A stretch of DNA of 64,000 bases, from NCBI GenBank assembly GCA_012861695.1, contig JAAOOA010000060.1, positions 7,776,454 through 7,840,453 of the forward strand. Reading direction: 5' to 3'. This DNA is from Trematomus loennbergii (lineage: Eukaryota > Chordata > Actinopteri > Perciformes > Nototheniidae). The number at the start of each line of letters is the position of its first letter. Position 1 is the stretch's first letter. A program made the translations under genes and the position numbers. Of this stretch, positions 1-10,319 are shown piece by piece. Under the pieces are notes generated by a model. The model was not told the DNA's origin, searched no databases, and was given only the letters and a program-made list of their open reading frames with translations.

Positions 1-667
1 TCATATTTAGCTTCCGTTTAGACCAAAAACAGCCCGACAGGAAGTCCAGTTAAAGGACCAGATACAGGAGTTTGTTGGCATATTATGGCCAAACAGTTTC
101 ATATTATTAGAGATTATATATAAGATTGTACAGCTCTGGATGTTTTCTAATGCATGTTATATTTGTGGTGAAGATATATAGATGAGGTGGGCAGAAGACG
201 GTACTCTCCAATGCTAGAAAATTAAGCAAAGGTGTAAAAAAAAACCTGCCGTTCGTCTCAAATCACACCCGGCTGCGGTGCTAGCTAGCTGTAGCAAATC
301 CTCACAGAGCAGTGTAGTTTTACGTTTAATAAATATAGAAAATGTATATTTGTATTTGTAGGTACTGTGTTCCCCGAGCAACTCCCGTCACGTAGCCCGA
401 TGGCGGTCGTTGAGTCTCCAGCGTTACACATAACTTTTCAACCGTTATGAAAACACCATCAAGGTCCTCATGTTCATTCTGACGTACATGGGACGCATTG
501 TATATATGTATATATACGGATATATGTATGCAGACATACATGCATGTATATGTACATTTACGTATGTATATACAGTATAGACGTACGAATACATATGTAT
601 ATACACGTATGAATATATGAAGTATATGTAGGTACATACATATGTAGACAGTAAATGTATGTATGTA
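1..667. other. No gene seen; AT-rich sequence with ATGT-type simple repeats
   Basis: I see no credible coding exon here. From about 480 to 665 the sequence is a degenerate alternating purine-pyrimidine tract built from tatgta/tacata words. The short open frames across it are rich in Tyr, Ile and His for that reason and are not believable proteins. Confidence 0.6.
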
Positions 668-675
668 TACACATG

Positions 676-842
676 CAGGGGCGGACTGGCCATCGGGACG
701 TTCCGATGGGCCGGTACTGAAGTGGGCCGGTCGGATAAGTCACTAGCACCCCCCCCGTTGACAATTTACTAGCGGTGATACTTGCGGTACGAGGTGGGCG
801 GTCGAGTGTCACGGGCTGATTTGTAATCCCAGTCCGCCGCTG
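676..842. mobile_element. hAT-type MITE, 167 bp, with 8-bp target duplication
   Basis: The ends form a terminal inverted repeat: CAGGGGCGGACTGG on the left and CCAGTCCGCCGCTG on the right, with one mismatch. The 8 bp tacacatg stands directly on both sides (668-675 and 843-850). An 8-bp duplication plus CAG-type ends is the hallmark of the hAT superfamily. At 167 bp it has no coding capacity and must have been moved by a transposase made elsewhere. The duplication is perfect, so the insertion is fairly young or well preserved. It sits inside the tatgta-rich tract. Confidence 0.85.
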
Positions 843-850
843 TACACATG

Positions 851-1260
851 TACTGTATTATGTATGTTTGGTATGTATGTATGTATGTAGACAGTATATA
901 TGCTATGTGTATACCTTGTATAGGTGTATTTACTGTATATTGGTAATATTCACATATACACACAACCATAGGATTGTAACAAGGCGTTTACAGGGCTGAA
1001 AATAATAGTACGATGTACAAATAATATAAACCACAATCCTTATAATACAACACCAAAGTCCTGGAGACACAGAGGCACAGGAGGTAATAAAGAGTGATAA
1101 AAGAGTGAGGCAGGTCCACAGATGACATCTCCCTGAGTGATGTCATCAGCAGCTATTCACACTTCCTGTTCCCCAGGCGACTGAGAAGTGAGGAGCGTCA
1201 TGCACAACACACAGGAACTGGTTCCAACCGGCAGGGAGGGGGACTAACACAGGGCGGATT
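851..1260. other. No gene seen
   Basis: Continuation of the tatgta-rich tract (to about 960) followed by unique-looking sequence. No splice-bounded open frame or recognised repeat was found. Confidence 0.5.
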
Positions 1261-1278
1261 AACACACACACACACACA

Positions 1279-1348
<70 letters not shown>

Positions 1349-1362
1349 CACACACACACATA
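1261..1362. repeat. (CA)n microsatellite
   Basis: Roughly 100 bp of CA dinucleotides with three single-base interruptions. Open frames across it read as Val-Cys or Thr-His polymers and are not genes. Confidence 0.95.
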
Positions 1363-2395
1363 CAGTGTCATGGTATAGAACTCTGCATTGTGAGCACAGA
1401 CGATGTTTAGGATGAAGAGCGTGTGGTGTTTCAGCTCTCACTGCAGATACGGTGTTCTATGACCTGTAGTTGCGCCTAAATGTAGACGTGTGTATCTGAT
1501 GCCATTTCTGGAGGATAAACACACACACATTGTGATTCTGTGCATTGGTCGTCTCACATCGATTCATAGAAGCAGGTGTTGCTAATTAAAAACTAAAAAC
1601 TGAATGAGTTGAAACATTCAGAAGGCAGCGACTAAGAAGAAGCATTTTTACAATTCGTATACAAACACACAATTATAATAATATTACTACATTTAAATCC
1701 GACAGCTGTAACCCTTCACTATCCCTTTATTCTTGTATTTTAAATTGTGTTTTCATTTGGTATCTCTTTTCTTTCTGAATACATTCATATAAAAAATGCC
1801 TTTATGTAATATTCTATAAGTGTACTTGCCTTACCAGCATGCAACATTATACATAGTGTAACATACTGAAATGTGAGGAAATCCAACGCAGTACAAAATA
1901 GAAATAATTCTACATAAAAGCAGGTTATGATATGATGTGTAAATATCGATGTAGAGGAGTTGCTTCTGTGAGTTAATAATCAGTAAGGATCCTCAGACGT
2001 TGTTATCACAGAGTGTGGTGAGACGGCCACACACACACTCCGTTCCTCCCTTTCTCTACCCCCCCCCCCTCCCTCCCTCCCTCCTATCTGAACTGAACTG
2101 GTTCTCGCTGGTCTGATGCTGTGAGGGAAACCCAACAAAGGTTAACCACATCCTCATAAATACTCCCTTCTGCTGCGAAACACAAAACACGCAGAAATGT
2201 GCCGTTTTAGTTTCCACCTTTACTCCTAGATTTCATGACTTGACATGTTTCTAGATCCATGTAACGCCCCAGGCATGAGGTCAACGCTCCTTTTGTTTGC
2301 TATTTGTGTTTGAGAGGGGTTTCCCTGAATGACCAACAAACATCTGTGACCTAAGACGAGTTATATGTCGAAAACAAACTGCATTCTTTATGTAA
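1363..2395. other. No gene seen; C/CCCT-rich tract near 2060
   Basis: Non-coding sequence. The only notable structure is a polypyrimidine run at about 2050-2085 made of C9 followed by ccct repeats. Confidence 0.5.
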
Positions 2396-2399
2396 ACAA

Positions 2400-2990
2400 G
2401 GTACATTTGAGCCAGAATTAGAAGATTAGTCCACCTTTTTTGTTCTACTCTGTCCTTTCTTTGTTCATATGCCAGAACATTTGTTATTTGTGTTTTGAAG
2501 CCTCACTAACCCTTGGAAGAGGTCCAAACCACATCTTATAATACTATGAGATATAAGATGTGTTTTATGTTTTAAAAAAACATCAAAACATGTATTTGTC
2601 AATGGGAACAGGTCACTTTTTTCCTCTAGATTTTGAATTATTTACACTTTTGCTACATGCTTCCTCTGCTGTTATTTCCTCCCATACTATTCCTGAAAAT
2701 AGAGGTTTATTTTGGTATTTCATGAAGTCCATCTTGATATGTTGATGCCTCATTGTTCCTTAAACGTCCAAACCACTGCGACATAATGTTTGATGTAAAG
2801 AACACGTGTTGACATGGATCAAAATGTGTTTTTTAAGCCAGAGAATTTGAATATTACACCTTTTTGTGGCATGTTTACAATCCTGTCCTTGTGTGTTATT
2901 ACTCCTGAACATCGTGTTCTTGTTGTGTTTTCTACAGACCATCCTCATGGTTTGGTGCCTCTTTAATACTGTGTAATAAAGGATACCATT
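2400..2990. repeat. Probable ancient tandem repeat, unit about 215-250 bp
   Basis: Similar word order recurs about every 215-250 bp. A phrase like gtccaaaccac occurs near 2521 and 2767. A phrase of the type gccagaatt...acaccttttt occurs near 2410 and 2837, with a weaker copy near 2625. The copies have diverged strongly, so this is an eye alignment, not a proven array. It lies downstream of tcim. Confidence 0.35.
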
Positions 2991-3153
2991 CAACATATTG
3001 TTTTAGCATTATAACCAGAATCCAGCCTGTGCTGCCAGTAATCTAAATAAACCAGGATGTTTTCAACCTAATACAATCTGCTGTAATGAGCAATAATACC
3101 TTGTAACAACAAGAGGACAAACAAGGGTTCACTTCTTGTACAAAACGGAATAA

Positions 3154-3159
3154 TTTATT
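3154..3159 (-). terminator. Poly(A) signal AATAAA for tcim
   Basis: Minus-strand AATAAA about 430 bp downstream of the tcim stop codon, in AT-rich sequence. It is the first canonical hexamer met in that direction and gives a plausible 3'UTR length. Confidence 0.6.
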
Positions 3160-3590
3160 ACAAAATTGCAAAACAAAGGAACATTATCAATGCAAAAACA
3201 TTGTGACACAAACACATCAGTGGCCACTAATGAGAGTTCAGAGAGAGAGAAGGCATGTGTTCAGGAGGCAGCTGCAGGTATCTGTCTGTTTCTGCACGCG
3301 CCTCCAGCAGCGCGCGCTCCCCAGCATCCACAGCGATGCGTTCAAGTCCCAGGGGAAGTTAGCATGCATGCCTTTTATATTTTTATATTCCCAGAAGTCA
3401 TGCTCCAACGCAGTAAGGCAAGACGCTCCTCCCCGCGTCTGTGGAGCGGCAAACTGCGCGCGGCACGGTGCGCTCCAGGCGGCAGGGCTGCGCGTGCACC
3501 TCCTTCGCTGCAGGTGACCCGGGTAAGAGAGGTGATCAGGGTAAGAGTTTCCAACATTCATGACACAGTTGGTCCAGTGGAAGCGTCAGA

Positions 3591-3893
3591 TCAGCGCATC
3601 TGCAGCAGGTGTCGCAGCATGCCCGCGATCTGCAGGAACTTGTCCTTCTTGCGCTGCTTCAGAGCCATGAGCGCTCGCTTGGTCTCCTCGGGGTCCTGTG
3701 TGTAGGAGAAGATGCTCCGCACGCGCTCCTCCGCCTTCATGTCGCCCGTCTTCTGGAACAGCCTCATGAGCGCGTCCTGGTTCACGTTATCGAAGATGTT
3801 CGCCACGGCTTTTTTCCGGTGCGCGGTGGCGAATGTGTTGCCGTGAACCGAGGGGCTCACGCGGCGGCACTCCGATGACGCGTAAGAGGACAT
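3591..3893 (-). CDS. tcim: Transcriptional and immune response regulator (TC-1/C8orf4)
   Basis: The 100-residue protein matches my knowledge of vertebrate TCIM. It has an N-terminal RVSPSVHG motif, then RKKAVANIF, then KAEERVRSIF, then RALMALKQRKKDKFLQ near the C-terminus. TCIM is a small, mostly disordered nuclear regulator linked to Wnt/beta-catenin signalling (through Chibby) and inflammatory responses. Family members are about 100-106 residues and intronless, as here. The frame stays open 70 codons further upstream, but I chose the ATG at 3891-3893: homology begins just after it, and the extension runs through the TATA box and so cannot be translated. The base composition is GC-rich compared with the flanks. 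A TATA box lies about 105 bp upstream and a poly(A) signal about 430 bp downstream, so the transcription unit looks complete and functional. Confidence 0.9.
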   Translation of the reverse strand: MSSYASSECRRVSPSVHGNTFATAHRKKAVANIFDNVNQDALMRLFQKTGDMKAEERVRSIFSYTQDPEETKRALMALKQRKKDKFLQIAGMLRHLLQMR

Positions 3894-3995
3894 GGTGGTG
3901 CCTCCGACTCTGCAGGGGGAGATGCTGCTGCTGAGAGATGTGGCTATAGGCTGGGTGAGAGGCTTAGTGAGTGCCGGGATCTGCAGCGGAGAAGC

Positions 3996-4001
3996 TTTAT
4001 A
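3996..4001 (-). promoter_or_regulatory. TATA box of tcim
   Basis: Minus-strand TATAAA in a GC-rich context (gagTATAAAgc), 102-107 bp upstream of the tcim ATG. This predicts a start site near 3970 and a 5'UTR of about 75 nt. A TATA-driven, intronless, small regulator fits an immediate-early type gene (inference). Confidence 0.7.
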
Positions 4002-4110
4002 CTCCCAGCCGAGGGAGGGGCTCTGCGCCGGGTGAACCTCCTGCAGACAGGCCCCGCCCTTGGTACACACATAACATATCACTTCAGTAAACAAAGAGTG
4101 CACATGTTAT

Positions 4111-4975
4111 CAGAGGTGGAGAAGTATTCAGATCAAAGTAGAAGAACCAGAGTGTAGGAATACTCTGTTACAGTAGAAGTCCTGCATTCAAAATGTTACT
4201 CAAGTAATAGGTAGAAGTAGGCTCTACTCAGATATTGTACTTGAGTAAAAGTAGAAGTACTCAGATCTTTGTACTTGAGTAAAAGTAGAAGTACTCAGAT
4301 GTTGTACTTGAGTAAAAGTAGAAGTACTCACATCTGATACTTGAGTAAAGTAGAAGTACTCACATCTGGTACTTGAGTAAAAGTAGAAGTACTCAGGTCT
4401 TGTACTTGAGTAAAAGTAGAAGTACCAGAGTGTAGGAATACTCTGTTACAGTAAAAGTCCTGCATTCAAAATGTTCCTCAAGTAAAAGTAGAAAAGTATT
4501 ATCAAAATAAGTGAAAGTAGCGACAGTAAAAGTAGTGATTGTGCAGATTGGTCCATTTCAGAATAATATATATGATATGTTTTATAATGATTGATCATGA
4601 AAGTGTTCTCAAAGCTGGTAAAGTGCAGCTAGTTTGAATGACTTTGTATACTGCAGGGTAGCTTGTGGATTACTCCAGGTGGAACTAAAGTCTGATTTAA
4701 CACTTGATTATATTTCACATCATTCATCCACATCTGTGAAGTAACTAAAGGTATAAATACATGTAGTGGAGGAAAAGTACACCATTTACCTCTGAACTGT
4801 AGTGGAGTAGAAGTACACCATGTACCTCTGAACTGTAGTGGAGTAGAAGTACACCATGTACCTCTGAACTGTAGTGGAGTAGAAGTACACCATGTACCTC
4901 TGAACTGTAGTGGAGTAGAAGTACAAAGTAACATAAATGGAAAGTGCAGTACTTGAGTAAATCTTTAAAGTAGAG
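4111..4975. mobile_element. AGTA-family MITE, copy A, with internal minisatellites
   Basis: It begins with CAGAGGTGGAGAAGTA, an end type seen in fish hAT-like MITEs. At 4200-4420 lies a roughly 33-bp repeat (acttgagtaaaagtagaagtactcag type). A non-repetitive core follows at 4548-4770; the reverse complement of this core recurs at 30880-31080. At 4786-4925 lies a 35-bp repeat (four units, tgtacctctgaactgtagtggag type). The expected far end (matching 30649 in reverse) is missing after acttgagtaaatct; the 57-bp array starts there instead. Confidence 0.65.
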
Positions 4976-5653
4976 ACACTACATACTGATATACACCTGA
5001 ACATCAGCAGGAGAGGACTCTTTAAAGTAGAGACACTACATACTGATATACACCTAAACATCAGCAGAGAGGACTCTTTAAAGTAGAGACACTACAGACT
5101 GATATACACCTGAACATCATCAGGAGAGGACTCTTTAAAGTAGAGACACTACATACTGATATACCTGAACATCAGCAGGAGAGGACTCTTTAAAGTAGAG
5201 ACACTACATACTGATATACACCTGAACATCAGCAGGAGAGGACTCTTTAAAGTAGAGACACTACATATTGATATACACCTGATCATCAGCAGGAGAGGAC
5301 TCTTTAAAGTAGAGACACTACATACTGATATACACCTGAACATCAGCAGGAGAGGACTCTTTAAAGTAGAGACACTACATACTGATATACACCTGAACAT
5401 CAGCAGGAGAGAACTCTTTAAAGTAGAGACACTACATACTGATATACACCTGAACATCAGCAGGAGAGGACTCTTTAAAGTAGAGACACTACATACTGAT
5501 ATACACCTGAACATCAGCAGGAGAGGTCTCTTTAAAGTAGAGACACTACATACTGATATACACCTGAACATCAGCAGGAGAGGACTCTTTAAAGTAGAGA
5601 CACTACATACTGATATACACCTGAACATCAGCAGGAGAGGACTCTTTAAAGTC
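4967..5653. repeat. 57-bp minisatellite, about 12 units
   Basis: Head-to-tail units of 57 bp, each containing gatatacacctgaacatc and aggactctttaaagtagag. Units differ by single substitutions or 1-4 base deletions (for example near 5062 and 5164). On the minus strand the units stay in frame because 57 is a multiple of 3, giving a repetitive 159-residue reading that I do not consider a gene. Confidence 0.95.
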
Positions 5654-5659
5654 TTTCTC

Positions 5660-6004
5660 TCTGTTGAATGCGTGGTCTGTTATAATCGTCACGCAGGAAG
5701 CAGATGGGACGATAGCTTCTGATATCTCGGCTCATCTGAGTCATTTGTGTAATTTGTTGTTCTCGTGTGTGGGCAAAAGTTTATAAAAGGAGAATGAGAT
5801 AAATAAAAGTGTTAGTGTGTTCTCTGATGGAGAGGTGTGCTTACTGAAGGAGGCGCTTCCTGTTGTGACATCTGTTAACTCTGGAGCTCAGAGGAAGAGC
5901 TTTCATCATGATACAATTATAGTCAAACCAAAAGAAAGAAAGGCAACAAAAAAGAAATACTATATAGATAAAATTGTCAGGCTGCTTTTTTTTATTCCTC
6001 TGAA

Positions 6005-6035
<31 letters not shown>

Positions 6036-6740
6036 TTAAATTTAAATTCTAACTAAATTATAGAAAATAATAATAAAATAAATACAAAATATTTAAATAA
6101 ATAAATAATAATGATAATGATTCACTAACTAGACAAACAAAAGCTGAACCAAGCTACCAATTGAATTGTGGGATATCTGTTAAACCAGTATTTGTTTTTC
6201 ATCAGCTCACACTAAACTGCGTGACCTCACTTTTGACCTGGTGTTACTGAAAGTGTCCGTAATGTCCTTAAATGTGTTCTGCAGATTGTATCAGGGGGTT
6301 CTGCAGAGCTATAAATACGAGTCCTCTGGGTTCCTCGTGTCAGCGAGTTGTGTTTACATGACGAGTGACCGGCAGCTGATGTGAGTTGATACCACTGCGA
6401 GGCGTTAGCTCAGAGGAACTCATAAAACACTGCCAGCGTCACACCCTTAAAAAAACTGTCCCTGTTAACATTACACGACATTACCAGTGCTGCGGACGTA
6501 TTTAGATCCTTCACTGAAGTGCAACGAGGTTCAATTATAAATATACGCAGTTCAAATAAAATTCCTCTATTAAAAGTGTTACTTAAGTAGAGGTATTGTT
6601 AGTATAATAAGCAAAATGTGATCCTCTTTGATCAATAAACCTTGGAAACATGTCACAGCTAGAGACAAAAATAGTCCCAATGCAGAAGCAGCTAAAATAC
6701 AGATATAAAATTCCCAAATAATCAATATTTTTCCAAATAG
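5660..6740. other. Mostly unassigned sequence; poly(A) tract near 6010
   Basis: No gene recognised. There is a run of about 22 A at 6012-6034 followed by AT-rich sequence. A promoter-like stretch at 6308-6386 is listed separately. Confidence 0.5.
6308..6386 (+). promoter_or_regulatory. Possible TATA promoter with a tiny first exon
   Basis: A TATAAATA at about 6310 is followed 48 bp later by an ATG (6358-6360), seven sense codons and a good splice donor, GTGAGT, at 6381. This is the geometry of a TATA gene whose first exon holds only a few codons. I found no downstream exon that continues it, so it may be chance or the remnant of a lost gene. Confidence 0.2.
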
Positions 6741-6744
6741 TGTC

Positions 6745-7075
6745 TAAATTATACGACTAAACGTCATCACGCCCAAACATTAGCCACCTTTAGCTTAGCG
6801 GTGGGGACGTGAAGTCATGTGACCGTGCTGTAGTTCCTTTATAGCCCAACATTAGCCACCTTTAGCTTAGCGGTGGTGACGTGAAGTCATGTGACCGTGC
6901 TGTAGTTCCTTTATAGCCCAACATTAGCCACCTTTAGCTTAGCGGTGTGGTGACGTGAAGCCATGTGACCGTGCTGTAGTTCCTTTATAGCCCAACATTA
7001 GCCACCTTTAGCTTAGCGGTGGTGACGTGAAGTCATGTGACCGTGCTGTAGTTCCTTTATAGCCTAACGTTAGCT
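6745..7075 (-). repeat. 72-bp minisatellite, array 1 (about 4 units)
   Basis: Four units in the orientation opposite to the other arrays. Each carries agcttagcggtggtgacg, gtgaagtcatgtgacc and ttcctttatagcc. The left flank (gactaaacgtcatcacgccc) is the reverse complement of the right flank of the arrays at 15680, 25650 and 29740, so the array and flank travelled together as one repeat. Confidence 0.9.
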
Positions 7076-7079
7076 TCTT

Positions 7080-8340
7080 ACCTCAGAAATCATAAAGTGG
7101 TGTTAATATGTGGAGATTATCCTGCTGAACTAAACGTGTAAGTAAATATCATAAACGTTGAGATTATTTTTCTGCTATATCAAAGATCCAACAGAGGAAT
7201 CCCATTGTTTTCTGTGGATGCTGGCTTCAGGGTCCACTACAAAAATAAGTCAACACAAGTGTGACCACATCCTACAGTCCCTTATAGGACAGAGTGTATT
7301 TCCCTCCAGAGGTTTTGCAGAATGCAGGCTCGGTATGCGTGGCATTTGGCTTTGACAATAAATCACAGTTCCTCGTCGGGTCTGCAGTGAAACAATACCC
7401 AGACCCTCGCTGCTGACAGCGCTCTGCTTTCTGAGGAACAATGTGTCGCCACAGGACAGGGCAGACACACAATGTCACTGCACTTCCACAGAGAGAGAGG
7501 AGTGTGTGTGACTGGAAACGGGCATATTTATGACACAATGAGGTCTGAAGCTGCTGCCTCGATCTGCTGACCTGGACACACCAAACGCTTATCAAAACAA
7601 AATAGAGACACTAAATTTAACCCGGAGTTCTGTGAACTTGTTTCCTCAGGGGTTACTCCCTCAGGAGATAAGATTATTGCACTATTATATCTGTTTTTTT
7701 TGTTCTATGTCCAATATATATGTTTCACTGTGACTTCAGTGTTGCCATATCTACACTGTAGCTGCTGTGCACATGGCGATGAAGCCTTGAAACTTGAAGA
7801 TTCCCTGTTACATAAATATGTAAGACTTGGCTCGAATAACACGGCCCTCGCTCCAAAATGTCCTCAAAAGAAATTAAAGGTCACAGATTAGAAACGTTGG
7901 AGAAGTCAGGAAGATTAAACTAGATTATGAAAGTATTTCCAACCCTCCACTCCCTCTAGCAGTAGCTATTAGCAGTAGCTGAGAAAGTCACTAAGTAGCA
8001 TATTTTTTAATGAATTGCTATCTGCCTTTATGTCAGCAAATATATTAAAAAAAATCGATATATATAAAAGTACACCGCCGACATACACCATGTCAGCGTT
8101 ATCTATCTGGAGCAGTTTGGCTGCGAGTACATCCTGTTCCTGTCTTTATGATTTAATTATGCAGTAAAATGACTTGTCTCCTGCACAGTGATTTGTCTCC
8201 TCCGTGAGACGAGTTAATCTCCAAGCAGACGTTAAGTCCTCCTCCACCTTTCAGATAATAACAATGGATTTTGAAATGCTCATGTGTTGCTTAATGTGTC
8301 ATCATGACCCTTCAGTCTAGGACACAACAGGAACGGGTTT
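7080..8340. other. No gene seen; old dispersed repeat at about 7650-7800
   Basis: A stretch at about 7670-7800 (tgcactattatatctg ... ctacactgtagctgctg ... gaagccttgaaacttga) recurs at 21810-22142, where it is interrupted by a LINE tail. This marks it as an older dispersed repeat. The rest is unassigned. Confidence 0.45.
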
Positions 8341-8353
8341 TAATCTGTTATTG

Positions 8354-8800
8354 TAAGTAAGTAAGTAAGTAAAACTTTATTTATATAGCACCCTTCTCAA
8401 CACGAATGTACAAAGTGCTTTACAGTACAGTACACAATTCACAGTACAACTAAAATGTAGAATAAAAGCATAAAAAGGCATAAAACAACAGCAGGTAATA
8501 CATATGATAAAACACCAATAAAAGACAGCTACTAACTCACCTCCTCCGCCCCAAAGGCCTGTCGGAAGAGGTGGGTCTTTAACTGCCCCTTAAAAATCTC
8601 TACTGAGGCAGAGGCTCTTAGTGTCTGGGGGAGTTTGTTCCAAAGCCTTGGGGCCACCACCTCAAAGGCACGGCCCCCTTAGTTTTTAGCCTTGTTCGGG
8701 GCACCCTTAGGAGGCCTTGCTCAGAGGACCTCAGGGCCCGGGTTGTGCTATGAGGGAGGATCAGGTCATTAATGTAGGCTGGGGCTTGGGGCTTGTAATA
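8354..8800 (-). mobile_element. 5'-truncated L2-like LINE fragment with ACTT-type tail
   Basis: Read on the minus strand, two frames joined by one frameshift near 8680 give the typical C-terminal end of L2-type reverse transcriptase proteins. The signature residues are THLFRQAF close to the end, LWNKLPQTLR before that, and YINDLI...RALRS upstream. The 3' end carries the short tandem tail cttacttac (plus-strand gtaagtaag at 8354-8373) typical of such elements. Only the last 140 or so codons are present. The fragment is flanked by inverted, not direct, repeats (see findings). Confidence 0.75.
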
Positions 8801-8814
8801 TGCAATAACAGATT

Positions 8815-9338
8815 AGAACCCGCTGTGATCAATGAGCAGGTCTTTATCTGTACTGGACGTCCTGTTAGACGCATTTCATATCTAGATTAATGCACGGTAG
8901 ATTACTGAACAATGTGAGACACAATGGGATATCAGGAGGCCTCTGAAAGATCCCTTTATTCTTCATCCAAAATCGCAGGTAATAAAACTGGTTTCCTCAG
9001 AAAAGTCCAAGCAGAGCATCACGATAGCAAACAACTAAATGACTACCTGCAACTTTGACCAATTACCTCTTCAACTCTATTTCTTTGCCTCATTATGCTT
9101 TTGTTTGGCTATTTCTTTCCAGATCTTAACAGCATTTTGCATCCTTTTGCATTTTGTTTTTACCGTCTTTTAAATGCAAACGTTTTCTTCACATCTTATG
9201 TTTAAACAGTACTAAATGTACACATACATGCCACTGTAAAGCACTTGAAACAACCTGAAATGTGTGGATGAATACCTGCTAAGGCACAGGTCAAAATGCA
9301 GTTCAATTGACACCAAGCTGCTGCGTGCTTTATAGTCT
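8815..9338. other. No gene seen
   Basis: Unassigned AT-rich sequence between the L2 fragment and the long-inverted-repeat element. Confidence 0.5.
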
Positions 9339-10319
9339 AGCAGGAAGGGCCCTCAGATTTTGAGATACCCTACCCGAGGTAGAACAATGATTTTTCTTAT
9401 CTTTAGGGTCTCCCATTAATGAAATTGATTGTTGTCAAATTTTATTTTGGGGGAAAAAATGTTTTTTGGGTTGTTCTTTAGAACTACCCCAATCCCTGAA
9501 AAAGAGCCAAATTAGACCAGGCCGAATGTGGGAAAGGTGACCAAAAAGCCCATAACTTGAGAATGATCACTCTTTTCCTCTTCAGATTTGCTGAGGTATG
9601 AACCAGGTGGCTGTCCTACATCACCAAATAGTCAGACAATTATTTAACTAAAGAATACTGAATTATAGTCCTGTAAACTTAGCTTTAATTTAGACGGAAA
9701 TTGTACTTTTTGGTGATAGGAACATAGGACTCAATCACTTTTCTCTCATTTATCAGAAAAACAGAAATCCCTAAAAATATACCATTACTGAATTGTCTAG
9801 GGTGCTATTGAACACTAACCAGTAGTTGTATGGAACAATCTGGTACAGTTCTATTGCAATTAGATTTCCTTAGACATAGGCCTACCTCTTCTCTGATACA
9901 GTCAAATTCCGAATGGGGGAGAAGTGGCATAATAGCCTATAAGTTAAGAATGCTCACTCTGATGGTCATTATATTTGGAGAGGGAAATAACAGGTGGCTG
10001 AACTACATCACCAAATAGTCAGAATAAGAGTAACCCAATACAATAAAGTGTATTAGTTATAAATTGCAAGCCTCTAAAACATAGGTGTAAATAGTAGAGG
10101 TTTTTGAAACTGGAACCTTAATTCAAAGTACAGTATACAATTCATCAAATAATTCTGTGAGAGGTCAAGTATATAGATACTAGAATATAATGTTAAATGT
10201 CAGGTTCCTCAGAAACGTTAGGGGACACATTTTTGACATTCTGCACAGCAGGCAGAACTCCGTACAGGGAAGGCCAACAGAGAGGCACTGGTAATGGATC
10301 TCACTTCTCTAGGTGCTGG

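Noticed and set aside
3166..3705. Plus-strand frame of 179 codons antisense to tcim
   Set aside because: It is the shadow of GC-rich tcim coding and 3'UTR sequence; no homology or promoter on that strand.
5149..5628. 159-residue repetitive frame in the 57-bp array
   Set aside because: It stays open only because 57 is divisible by three; the array has no splice sites, promoter or known repeat-protein pattern.
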